DNA of 64,000 bases from a bacterium (GTDB taxonomy: Bacteria; Pseudomonadota; Alphaproteobacteria; SP197), in the NCBI GenBank assembly GCA_028821455.1, contig JAPPGE010000047.1, forward strand, positions 80,161 to 144,160, read 5' to 3'. Shown piece after piece: positions 28,338 through 36,818 of the stretch (position 1 is its first letter; each line of letters opens with the position of its first letter). Under the pieces are notes generated by a model. It ran no database searches. It was given only the letters and a program-made list of their open reading frames with translations, and was not told the DNA's origin. The position numbers and the translations under genes were made by a program.

Positions 28338-30581
28338 ATGAGTCTCGAGACGACCGGCGGGCACTCCCCGGACAACCCGATCAGAGCGAAACTGCCCAGG
28401 CTGCTCGGCTGGTTCCGCAAGCCGACGGGACGGTGGTCACGCAGCCGGATCGTCAACGTGGCTCTTGCGGTGATGGCAGTGCTTTCCGGTCTTGCGACCT
28501 ACGGGGCACTTACAGGTTCGGGACCGTTCGAACCTGACCAGAACACCCTCATCGTTCTCCTGAACATCGATCTGGCTCTCCTCCTTGCCTTTGCCGTCAT
28601 CATCATCCGCCGCCTTGCGGACATGTGGTCGCAGCGCCGGGAGGGAATGACAGGTTCAAGACTGCAGGCACGACTGGTTGCCGCATTCGGTCTGGCGGCT
28701 ACCATTCCCGCCGTTCTCATCGGCGTGTCATCGGCCACCTTCTTCAACATGGGCATCGACTCCTGGTTCAATGAACGGGTTCAGACCGCCATTGCCCAGT
28801 CGACCAGAATTGCCGATGCCTACCTGGAAGAACACCGCATTGCCCTTGGGTCCGGCGCACTCGCGCTCGCCCGCGACTTCCATCTCTACGTTCCGAAGTC
28901 AGGCGGTAGCATGGAGGAGTTCACGTCCTACCTTGAGGAGCGCGCCAGCGTGAGAGGCATCTCCGAATGGGTCGTGTTGAGCAGTCTTGGCCAGATCATC
29001 ATGCAGGGTTCTCTTTCGACGGGTCTCGGCATGGAACCTCTCACGGCGCACGAGATTGAACGTGCCGACGCAGGTGACGCCGTCATTCTGAAATCAAGCG
29101 CCAGGGACAGGGTGCGCGCGCTCGTCAGCCTCAGTCGGGGCAGCACCTACCTGCTGGCGGGAAGCAGTGTCGACCCTGACGTCATCGAAAGCACCAGGAA
29201 GGTGTCTGCGGTCGCATCCTCCTACAGAAAACTCGCGCTGGAGCGAACCAGCCTGCAACTGACCTTCTCCCTCTTCTATGCCGTCGCCGCCCTTCTCCTG
29301 CTGTTCGTTGCAGTGTGGTTCGCGCTACAGCTTGCCTCTCGCCTGGTGGGCCCGGTCGTAGCACTGGCCAATGCTGCCGAGAAGATTCGCCAGGACGACC
29401 TTTCCGTGCGCGTGTCACTGAGTGGACGATCCGACGAAATCTCCTTGCTCGGCCAGGCCTTCAACCGCATGGCCGACCGGATCGCCGAGCAACGTCATGC
29501 CCTGATTGAGACCAACAAGGATCTCGAGGCTCGGAGGCGCTTCACTGAATCGGTCCTCTCCGGCGTCAGTGCGGGTGTCATCGGACTCGATGATGCCGGG
29601 ATTGTCGAACTGGTGAACCGCCGGGCGCTGGAACTGCTCAATGTGACCGAGAGCGATCTGGTCGGAGCGAGCCTCATCGACACCATGCCCGAGGCGGCCG
29701 GACTTCTCGTGGAGGCCATGAAGGCGCGTGCGGCATCGGGCAGCGTCAACCTCGAAAACGACGCCGGGTTGCGGCGGCTCTTCGTGCGTATCGGCAATGT
29801 CGCGGGTGAACCGGAGGGACACGTGCGACGGGGCGGGTTCGTGATGACCATCGATGACGTCACGCCGCTCGTGCTTGCACAGCGCAAGGCAGCGTGGAGT
29901 GACGTGGCACTGCGGGTGGCCCATGAAATCAAGAATCCGCTGACGCCCATCACGCTTTCCGCCGAGCGGCTGGAACGCAAGTTCGCAGGCGCCATCACCG
30001 AATCGCCCGAGGTGTTCCGGGAACTCACCGACACCATCAAGCGACAGGCGATGCACATGACCAATGTGGTCAACGAGTTCTCCCGCCACGCGCGGATGCC
30101 GATACTCATCATGTCTTCGGAAAGTGCGGTTGACATTGTCGAAAAGGCCATTCGGCTTCAGGAGATTTCCGACACCCGCGTCGTCTTCGAGCGCGTCTAT
30201 CCCGAGACCCCGCCGGTCGTGCATTGTGACGGGGACATGATCTGTGCCGCCATCTTCAACATCGTCAAGAACGCAGCGGAGGCCTTCCGCATGGACGATG
30301 TGGAGAGACAGGAGGGCGACGTCGTGAAGGTCACCATTGCGGAAGAGGGCGCATGGTGTGTTATCAGGATCGAGGACAATGGTCCGGGTTTTCCCGTGGA
30401 GCGCCCCGAGACACTCCTTGAACCGCATGAATCCCATGGCAAGGATGACGGCTACGGCCTCGGTCTGACGATTGCACGATCGACGGTCAGGGACCACGGT
30501 GGGGACCTCGTCTTGCAGAACAGGGAGGAAGGCGGTGCATCGGTGATCCTGTCGCTGCCTCTGGAACGGAACGACGGCTGA
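28338..30581 (+). CDS. ntrY: NtrY sensor histidine kinase
   Basis: A 747-residue membrane kinase. Membrane helices lie at about residues 39-60, 73-92 and 112-134, then an extracytoplasmic sensor segment and another helix (about 313-335). A HAMP region (LVGPVVALANAAEKIRQDDL), a PAS domain (about 395-500) and the kinase core follow. The phospho-accepting histidine is H529 in VAHEIKNPLTPI; the ATP-binding boxes are FNIVKNAAEAF, EDNGPGF and GYGLGLTIA. NtrY phosphorylates NtrX and has been linked to nitrogen and redox control. The stop overlaps the ntrX ATG by one base. The usual ntrB-ntrC pair is not upstream. Confidence 0.95.
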   Translation: MSLETTGGHSPDNPIRAKLPRLLGWFRKPTGRWSRSRIVNVALAVMAVLSGLATYGALTGSGPFEPDQNTLIVLLNIDLALLLAFAVIIIRRLADMWSQRREGMTGSRLQARLVAAFGLAATIPAVLIGVSSATFFNMGIDSWFNERVQTAIAQSTRIADAYLEEHRIALGSGALALARDFHLYVPKSGGSMEEFTSYLEERASVRGISEWVVLSSLGQIIMQGSLSTGLGMEPLTAHEIERADAGDAVILKSSARDRVRALVSLSRGSTYLLAGSSVDPDVIESTRKVSAVASSYRKLALERTSLQLTFSLFYAVAALLLLFVAVWFALQLASRLVGPVVALANAAEKIRQDDLSVRVSLSGRSDEISLLGQAFNRMADRIAEQRHALIETNKDLEARRRFTESVLSGVSAGVIGLDDAGIVELVNRRALELLNVTESDLVGASLIDTMPEAAGLLVEAMKARAASGSVNLENDAGLRRLFVRIGNVAGEPEGHVRRGGFVMTIDDVTPLVLAQRKAAWSDVALRVAHEIKNPLTPITLSAERLERKFAGAITESPEVFRELTDTIKRQAMHMTNVVNEFSRHARMPILIMSSESAVDIVEKAIRLQEISDTRVVFERVYPETPPVVHCDGDMICAAIFNIVKNAAEAFRMDDVERQEGDVVKVTIAEEGAWCVIRIEDNGPGFPVERPETLLEPHESHGKDDGYGLGLTIARSTVRDHGGDLVLQNREEGGASVILSLPLERNDG

Positions 30582-31981
30582 TGAAGTATGACATCCTCAT
30601 TGTTGATGACGAGCGCGACATCCGTCGCGCGCTGGCCGATGTTCTCGAGGATGAGGGCTATCAGGCACGCACAGCGTCCGATCCCGATTCCGCCGATGCC
30701 GAGATCGCTGCACAGGTGCCTTCCCTGTTGATCCTCGATATCTGGTATCGCGGGTCACGGCGCGATGGTGTCGACCTGCTGCGCGACTACGTCGCCCACC
30801 ATCCATTCATGCCGATCATCATGATCAGTGGTCACGGCACCATCACCACCGCTGTCAAGTGCACCAGGATCGGCGCCTACGACTTTATCGAGAAGCCCCT
30901 TCAGACCGACAAGGTGCTCCTGGTGGTCAAGCGGGCGCTCGACGAAGCACGACTGCGTCGCGAGAACGAGGAACTGCGGCGTTCCACCCGTGTTCTCGAC
31001 GATCTCGTCGGCGAGTCACGGGCGATGGTGCAGTTGCGCGAGGCCATTTCCCGGGTTGCGCCCACCGGCAGCAGAGTCCTGATCACGGGCCCTGCAGGTT
31101 CCGGCAAGGAACTCGTGGCACGGCATATTCACCGGCAGTCGCCACGCACAGGTGGGCCGTTCGTTGCCATCAATGCCGCAACGATGGAGCCCGAGAGGGT
31201 GGAGGAGGAGCTCTTCGGACGGGAAACCCGGACCTCACCCGGCGTACCGGTCATCACCCACGGTGTGTTCGAGCGCGCCAACGGAGGCACACTGTTCCTC
31301 GACAATGTTCCGGACATGCCGCTGGCCACGCAGGGCAAGATCCTGAGAGCTCTCCAGGAACAGGTGTTCACCAGGCTGGGTGGCGACACGCCGGTCAGGG
31401 CCGATGTGCGGGTCCTCACATCCGCGAGTGGCAACATCACCACAGCGGTGCAATCGGGTCACTTCCGCGAGGATCTCTACTACCGTCTGAATGTCGTGTC
31501 GATCGATGTCCCGCCACTTTCGGAAAGACGGGAAGATGTGGCGTTGCTGTCGAAGTACTTCATCAGGCGAGCCGTGCGTCAGCAGGGTCTCTGCGCCCGG
31601 ACACTGACGGGCGATGCCGAGATGGCCCTGTTGATGGCCAACTGGCCTGGCAATGTGCGCCAGTTGCGCAATGTGATCGAATCCCTGCTGATCATGACTC
31701 CGGAAGGCAAGGACGGGGCAATCACGGTGGATATGCTGCCCGGCGAAGTGAGGCAGACCAGCCCGGCCCCGGTCCTGTTTCACGATTCGAGCGAGGTGAT
31801 GTCCCTTGGACTGCGCGAGGCAAGGGCGGCATTCGAACGCAAGTACCTGTTGACCCAGCTGGCGCGTTTCGGCAACAACATTTCGCGGACGGCCGCGGCG
31901 GTCGGCATGGAACGGTCCGCGTTGCACCGGAAACTGAGAGCGCTGGGTGTCAGCGTCACCGAACGCGACGCCGGAGTCTGA
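30581..31981 (+). CDS. ntrX: NtrX-type response regulator with degenerate AAA+ domain
   Basis: This 466-residue regulator has a receiver domain (phospho-accepting D53 in LILDIWYRGSRRDG), an AAA+ domain and a Fis-type DNA-binding helix-turn-helix (NNISRTAAAVGMERSALHRKL). The Walker A loop G170-PAGSGKE is intact. The GAFTGA loop that contacts sigma-54 is absent, as in other NtrX proteins. Unusually, Walker B reads L-F-L-D241-N242 instead of D-E, and the sensor I segment is TSAS-G-N (S283) where ATN is usual. Arginine-finger region FREDLYYRLN remains. The protein may bind ATP but probably hydrolyses it poorly, and is likely to act as a phospho-dependent DNA-binding factor. Confidence 0.93.
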   Translation: MKYDILIVDDERDIRRALADVLEDEGYQARTASDPDSADAEIAAQVPSLLILDIWYRGSRRDGVDLLRDYVAHHPFMPIIMISGHGTITTAVKCTRIGAYDFIEKPLQTDKVLLVVKRALDEARLRRENEELRRSTRVLDDLVGESRAMVQLREAISRVAPTGSRVLITGPAGSGKELVARHIHRQSPRTGGPFVAINAATMEPERVEEELFGRETRTSPGVPVITHGVFERANGGTLFLDNVPDMPLATQGKILRALQEQVFTRLGGDTPVRADVRVLTSASGNITTAVQSGHFREDLYYRLNVVSIDVPPLSERREDVALLSKYFIRRAVRQQGLCARTLTGDAEMALLMANWPGNVRQLRNVIESLLIMTPEGKDGAITVDMLPGEVRQTSPAPVLFHDSSEVMSLGLREARAAFERKYLLTQLARFGNNISRTAAAVGMERSALHRKLRALGVSVTERDAGV

Positions 31982-31986
31982 GTGCC

Positions 31987-33363
31987 ATGCGTGTGATTGT
32001 CTGTGGAGCCGGACAGGTCGGCTACAACATTGCCCGTAGACTGGCGGAGGAAGCCAACGACGTCACGGTGATCGACAATGATGCCTCCCGCATCGCCAGA
32101 GTGACGGAGAACATTGACGCGAAAGGACTGGTGGGATTTGCTGCCCATCCGCCGGTACTCCAGCGCGCCGGCGCCGAAGATGCAGACATGCTGATTGCCG
32201 TCACCTACGCCGACGAAGTCAACATGATTGCCTGCCAGGTGGCGCATTCCATCTTCGAAGTACCCACAAAAATCGCCCGGGTGCGTCACCAGTCCTATCT
32301 CGATCTCGCGTGGAGCAATCTCTACAGCCGGGATCACATGCCCATCAACGTCATCATCTCGCCGGAAATTGAAGTGGGACGCGCCATCATCAGGCGTCTC
32401 GAGGTACCGGGCGCAATCGATATCGTGCCGATGGCCGATGACCGGGTGCGCGCCATTGCCGTGCGATGCCATGCCGATTGCCCAATCCTTGACACGCCCC
32501 TTGAGGAACTCACGGAACTCTTCCCCAACCTCAAGGTCTTTGTTGTCGGCATCGTGCGCCATGGCGAACTGTTCATTCCCACGGGCCGGACGGAAATGCG
32601 CGCTGGGGATGTCGTCTACTTCGTCACCTCAAGCGACCACATGCACCGGTCGATGTCCGTCTTTGGCCATGAGGAACCGGAAGCCCGCCGGGTGATCATA
32701 GTAGGCGGCGGCAACATCGGCCTCTACGTTGCGCGCGAGATGGAAAAGCACCATGCCGAAGTGCGTTGCAAGGTCATCGAGATCAATGAGAGCCGGGCCC
32801 GTGAGGTCGCCGATCAGTTGATACGAACGACGGTGCTGCTTGGTGATGCGCTGGAACGCAAGATCCTTGAGGAAGCCGGCGCCGGGGATGTCGAAACAGT
32901 GGTTGCCGTTTCCAATGATGACGAGGTCAACATTCTCTCGTCGCTCCTCGCCAAGAGGCTTGGTGCAAAACGGGCCATTACACTGGTCAATTCGGAGAGT
33001 TACGACCCCCTGGTCGAGGATCTTGGTGTCGATTCTGTGGTCAATCCCAGGGGTTCCACGGTCTCGACGATCCTCCAGCACATTCGCCGCGGCCGCGTTC
33101 GCAGCGTCTACAGCATTCACGAGGGCGCCGGTGAGTTCATAGAGGCCGAAGCCCTTGAGACAACCCGGATCACGAACCGGAAAATTCGCGACATTCACCT
33201 CGCCAGAGGCATCCTCATCGCCGCTCTCGTACGCAGTCAGGAAGTCATCGTTCCCCACGGTGACACGCGGATCCAGGTCGGTGACCGGGTGGTTCTCTTC
33301 GCCAGCACCAACCTGATGAGCAAGGTCGAGAAACTCCTCTCCGTGGGCCTCGAGTTCTTCTGA
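31987..33363 (+). CDS. trkA: Trk potassium uptake regulator TrkA
   Basis: A 458-residue cytoplasmic gating protein with two RCK/KTN units. Each has an NAD-binding Rossmann motif: CGAGQVGYNIA near residue 5 and VGGGNIGLYVA near residue 240, each followed by a TrkA_C domain. It binds TrkH/TrkG-type channels; none is encoded here. The start at 31987 is 5 bases after ntrX. A longer overlapping frame upstream is a shadow of ntrX. The ntrX-trkA order is conserved in alphaproteobacteria. Confidence 0.95.
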   Translation: MRVIVCGAGQVGYNIARRLAEEANDVTVIDNDASRIARVTENIDAKGLVGFAAHPPVLQRAGAEDADMLIAVTYADEVNMIACQVAHSIFEVPTKIARVRHQSYLDLAWSNLYSRDHMPINVIISPEIEVGRAIIRRLEVPGAIDIVPMADDRVRAIAVRCHADCPILDTPLEELTELFPNLKVFVVGIVRHGELFIPTGRTEMRAGDVVYFVTSSDHMHRSMSVFGHEEPEARRVIIVGGGNIGLYVAREMEKHHAEVRCKVIEINESRAREVADQLIRTTVLLGDALERKILEEAGAGDVETVVAVSNDDEVNILSSLLAKRLGAKRAITLVNSESYDPLVEDLGVDSVVNPRGSTVSTILQHIRRGRVRSVYSIHEGAGEFIEAEALETTRITNRKIRDIHLARGILIAALVRSQEVIVPHGDTRIQVGDRVVLFASTNLMSKVEKLLSVGLEFF

Positions 33364-33364
33364 G

Positions 33365-34240
33365 ATGTCGCGCATCGCCTATGTAAATGGCCGGTACTGC
33401 GCCCATTCCCGGGCCAGTGTTCATATCGATGACCGCGCCCACACCTTTGCCGACGGAGTCTACGAAGTCATACTCGTGGTCAACCACCATCTGATCGACC
33501 TTGACGATCATTTCCGGCGCCTGAATCGCTCGCTCGTCGAACTCGACATTCCCCGACCGATGACAGGGCGCGTTCTGACCCACATCATGAATCGCACGAT
33601 CCACCTGAACAGGGTGGTCGACGGTATCGTCTATCTCCAGATCAGCCGAGGCACGGCGCCTCGCAACCACGTCTTCGACAACGCGTCCCTCGCCCCGGGC
33701 GTGGTGTGCACGGCACGGCGCCTGACGTTGCCCGCGACGTCGCGTGACGTTTCAGGGGTCGAGGTCATCACGCTCCCCGACACGCGCTGGGCACGCGTCG
33801 ACATCAAGAGCGTCTCCCTTCTTCCCAATGTGCTGGCCCGTACAAGGGCAGCCGGGCAGGGAGCCTACGAGGCCTGGCTCGTCGACGGGGACGGACTTGT
33901 GACAGAGTGCGCCGCCTCCAATGCCTGGATCGTTGATTCCGGCGGGCGTCTTGTGACACGGCCGGTCGCGGACGGGATCCTGCGAGGCATTACCCGCGAG
34001 CGGTTGATGGCTCTGGCTCGCGAGTTGTCAATCGAGGTTGTCGAGCGTCCTTTCAGCGTGGCCGAGGCGAAGGAGGCCCGTGAAGCCTTCCTGACCAGTA
34101 CCACTTCCCTGGTCAAGGCTGTTTCGCGCATCGATGAGACCGTCATCGGCAACGGCCATCCCGGCCATGTGACCTGCCGGTTGCTCGATGCCTACCTCGA
34201 CTTCGCGCGCCGGCCGGCGCTGCCGCGCGGGGTTTCCTGA
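33365..34240 (+). CDS. dat: D-amino-acid aminotransferase, class IV PLP enzyme
   Basis: A 291-residue fold-type IV transaminase. The PLP lysine is K148 in DIKSVSLLPNVLA; RGTAPRNH (residues 95-102) is the substrate-gate motif of D-alanine aminotransferases, and TSTTSLVKAVSRIDE near the C-terminus binds the cofactor phosphate. Dat makes D-glutamate or D-alanine for peptidoglycan from 2-oxo acids. Branched-chain aminotransferase is the alternative but the RGTAPR motif argues for Dat. It starts 2 bases after the trkA stop. Confidence 0.9.
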   Translation: MSRIAYVNGRYCAHSRASVHIDDRAHTFADGVYEVILVVNHHLIDLDDHFRRLNRSLVELDIPRPMTGRVLTHIMNRTIHLNRVVDGIVYLQISRGTAPRNHVFDNASLAPGVVCTARRLTLPATSRDVSGVEVITLPDTRWARVDIKSVSLLPNVLARTRAAGQGAYEAWLVDGDGLVTECAASNAWIVDSGGRLVTRPVADGILRGITRERLMALARELSIEVVERPFSVAEAKEAREAFLTSTTSLVKAVSRIDETVIGNGHPGHVTCRLLDAYLDFARRPALPRGVS

Positions 34241-34318
34241 CGGCCATTCGCGTGTAGTCTTGGGGTGCGAGGCACGGGCCGCCATCCTCCATGGTCGCGG
34301 CGCACGTAAAGGAACAGC

Positions 34319-34594
34319 ATGCGGGATACCGGTATCATGGCACAGACGAGACAGCAGAACCTGCAGGACACGTTCCTCAATGCCGTTCGCAAATCGAAGA
34401 CTCCGGTGACGGTCTATCTCGTGAACGGCGTGAAACTGCAGGGCACCATCACCTGGTTTGACAACTTCTGCCTGCTCCTGCGACGGGACGGCCATTCGCA
34501 GCTCATCTACAAGCACGCGGTGTCGACCGTCATGCCCGAGGGATTGGTGAACCTGCAGCTCGCCGGTGAAGGAGAGACGCGCGACGATGCCTGA
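34319..34594 (+). CDS. hfq: RNA chaperone Hfq
   Basis: A short hexameric RNA chaperone (91 residues from 34319) that helps small RNAs pair with messages. The Sm1 region [31 protein letters not shown] and the Sm2 motif [10 protein letters not shown] are intact, with a short tail. ATG 34319 has AAAGGA five bases before it and is chosen; the family-typical start [10 protein letters not shown] lies six codons in, at 34337, with a weaker site. The hflX start lies inside the last codons of hfq. Confidence 0.96.
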   Translation: MRDTGIMAQTRQQNLQDTFLNAVRKSKTPVTVYLVNGVKLQGTITWFDNFCLLLRRDGHSQLIYKHAVSTVMPEGLVNLQLAGEGETRDDA

Positions 34595-35903
34595 GGCATC
34601 GCACGACGCCGCAATCACGCGGACCAGCGTCATTCATCCCTCGCTCGGCGGCAGGCAAGGCCGACGCAACGGACCCGAGGCTCTGGAGGAAGCGGTCAGC
34701 CTTGCAAGGGCCATCGATCTCGAGGTCCGAGACGCACGTGTCCTTCCGGTGAAGCGTCCCCGGGCGGGCACGTTCCTGGGAAAGGGGCAGGTTGAGGAGC
34801 TCAAGTTCCAGGTCGCTTCGGCGTCGATCGACCTTGTCTTTGTCGACACGGCCCTGTCGCCGGTACAGCAACGCAATCTGGAACAGCAGCTTCAGACCAA
34901 GGTCATCGATCGAACCGGGCTCATTCTCGATATCTTCGGTGCCCGTGCCGCCACACGCGAAGGCGTGCTGCAGGTGGAGATGGCGGCGCTCACCTATCAG
35001 CGCAGCCGTCTTGTGCGGAGCTGGACCCATCTGGAACGCCAGCGTGGCGGGCTGGGTTTTGTGGGCGGACCTGGCGAGTCCCAGCTCGAGATCGACCGTC
35101 GTCTGATCGGCCAGCGCATAGCGCGGCTGCGTCGTGAGCTCGATGGCGTCGCTGCCATGCGTGGCCAGCATCGCAATGCCCGGAGCAAGGCGCCGTGGCC
35201 AACCGTCGCCTTGGTGGGTTACACCAACGCCGGCAAATCAACCCTCTTCAACCGCCTGACCGGGGCCGGCGTCTACGCCGATGACAGGCTGTTTGCCACA
35301 CTCGATCCTACCATGCGGGCTCTTGACCTCGGACGCGGGATGCGTGCCATCCTTTCCGACACCGTCGGATTTGTATCCGACCTTCCCGAGACCCTGGTTG
35401 CCGCGTTTCGCGCCACCCTTGAGGAGGTGACGGAGGCTTCGCTCATCGTTCACGTGCGCAACGCGCACCACCCGGAGCACGAACTTCAGGCCGCCGATGT
35501 GATGGCCGTGCTGGCAAACCTTGGCATCGACGAACTCGACGCGTCCGAGAGGATGGTCACCGTCTACAACAAACGTGACATGCTCGATGACGACTCCGCG
35601 TCACGGTTGCACGCGATTGTCGAGCGCCAGGGCGATGCAGCCGTCATTTCGGCCCGGACGGGGGAGGGGCTCGACGATCTTGTCGACCTCATTGCCCGTC
35701 GCCTGGCCGGCAGGCAACGCCTCGTCGAACTCAGCGTACCCGTCAAGGATGGCGCCGCCATCGGTTATCTCTATCGCCACGCCGAAGTCGTGGAACGCAG
35801 TGATGGCGATCACGACATCCATCTCAAGGTCCGCATCCAGGCCAGCGACCTCGGCCGCTTCCACAAGCATTTCCCTCGTCCGGCTCCCTCGTGCCGCCAG
35901 TAA
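34587..35903 (+). CDS. hflX: Ribosome-associated GTPase HflX
   Basis: A 438-residue GTPase that splits stalled 70S ribosomes under stress. The N-terminal glycine-rich nucleotide-binding domain ([28 protein letters not shown]) precedes the G domain with [12 protein letters not shown] (G1), DTVGFV (G3) and NKRDM (G4). The ATG at 34587 overlaps the hfq stop by 8 bases, the normal hfq-hflX arrangement; AGGAG is 12 bases upstream. It converges on mazG. Confidence 0.95.
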   Translation: MPEASHDAAITRTSVIHPSLGGRQGRRNGPEALEEAVSLARAIDLEVRDARVLPVKRPRAGTFLGKGQVEELKFQVASASIDLVFVDTALSPVQQRNLEQQLQTKVIDRTGLILDIFGARAATREGVLQVEMAALTYQRSRLVRSWTHLERQRGGLGFVGGPGESQLEIDRRLIGQRIARLRRELDGVAAMRGQHRNARSKAPWPTVALVGYTNAGKSTLFNRLTGAGVYADDRLFATLDPTMRALDLGRGMRAILSDTVGFVSDLPETLVAAFRATLEEVTEASLIVHVRNAHHPEHELQAADVMAVLANLGIDELDASERMVTVYNKRDMLDDDSASRLHAIVERQGDAAVISARTGEGLDDLVDLIARRLAGRQRLVELSVPVKDGAAIGYLYRHAEVVERSDGDHDIHLKVRIQASDLGRFHKHFPRPAPSCRQ

Positions 35904-35937
35904 GCGGCGTGATCATCGCTCAATGCGTGGCCGACAA

Positions 35938-36753
35938 TTACCTGTTGGCGGCTTCCTCGTCCTTGGCAGAAGTCCACAACGCATCAAGTTCGTCCGCCGG
36001 GCAGTCACTGATCGTCCGGTTGTCACGGCTGAGGCGGCGTTCGATGAAACGGAAGCGTTTCTCAAAGCGCGCGGCGCTGAGGCGCAATGCGCTCTCGGGA
36101 TCGACGTCGAGATGACGGGCAAGATTGACGGTGGCGAAGAGAACATCGCCGAGTTCATCGGCAACGCGTTCGGGTGTACCGTCTGCAATCTCCTGCGAAA
36201 GCTCCTCGACTTCAGAGATCACATCCTCCAGCGCCTCGCCTGGCGAAGCGAGACCGAACCCCTGGCCCGCCACCCGGTCATGGATCTTGCGAGTGCGGGT
36301 GAGGGCAGGGAGGTTGGCGCTGATTCCATCGAGCGCGGACACGTCTGCGCCCCGGGCCCGGGACTGGTCCCGGCGTTCCTGTGCCTTCAGTTCTTCCCAC
36401 TTCACCGTTTGTTCGGCGGCCGAGTTCACATCCGCTCCATCCGCGAAGACATGGGGATGACGGCGTACCATCTTCTCCGAGATCGACTCGACGACCTCGT
36501 CAAACCCGAAGAGGCCGCGCTCACTCGCCATGCGGGCATGAAACACCACCTGGAACAGCAGGTCGCCCAGTTCCGTCTTCAGCGCCGGCCAGTCCTCCCT
36601 GTCGATGGCATCGGCAACCTCATAGGCTTCCTCGATGGTGTAGGGAGCGATCGAGGCGAAGGACTGTTCAACGTCCCACGGGCAACCGGTAGCGGGATCG
36701 CGCAGACGCGCCATGATGTCGAGCAACCGGGCAATGGATCCGCCGCGATGCAT
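35938..36753 (-). CDS. mazG: Nucleoside triphosphate pyrophosphohydrolase MazG
   Basis: A 271-residue protein that hydrolyses NTPs and dNTPs to monophosphates, cleaning the nucleotide pool and, in E. coli, lowering ppGpp. Two MazG domains are visible, each with a metal-binding E-E-x-x-E then E-x-x-D pattern: IEEAYEVADAI/ELGDLLFQVVFHA and SEVEELSQEI/ELGDVLFATVNLA. The conserved order hfq-hflX-mazG is kept, but mazG is on the opposite strand. The start is GTG or ATG at 36753 (MHRGGSIARLLDIMARLRDP). Confidence 0.94.
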   Translation of the reverse strand: MHRGGSIARLLDIMARLRDPATGCPWDVEQSFASIAPYTIEEAYEVADAIDREDWPALKTELGDLLFQVVFHARMASERGLFGFDEVVESISEKMVRRHPHVFADGADVNSAAEQTVKWEELKAQERRDQSRARGADVSALDGISANLPALTRTRKIHDRVAGQGFGLASPGEALEDVISEVEELSQEIADGTPERVADELGDVLFATVNLARHLDVDPESALRLSAARFEKRFRFIERRLSRDNRTISDCPADELDALWTSAKDEEAANR

Positions 36754-36766
36754 TGCCGGTCAACCG

Positions 36767-36798
36767 AAAACGCCCGGCGCTGGAAGCGCCGGGCGTTT
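36767..36798 (-). terminator. Strong intrinsic terminator after the ABC binding protein gene
   Basis: A perfect 13-base GC-rich stem (36768-36780 with 36786-36798; core CGCCCGGCGC) has a 5-base loop. On the minus strand it is followed by T-rich GTTTTCGG. It begins 21 bases after the stop of the 36819-38396 gene, so it ends that transcript before mazG. Confidence 0.85.
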
Positions 36799-36818
36799 CC
36801 TGCAACTGCACCCCTGCA

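Noticed and set aside
30859-31986. Long plus-strand frame upstream of trkA that makes an 834-residue protein
   Set aside because: The first 376 codons are a shadow of ntrX in another frame; TrkA starts at 31987 with its usual N-terminus.
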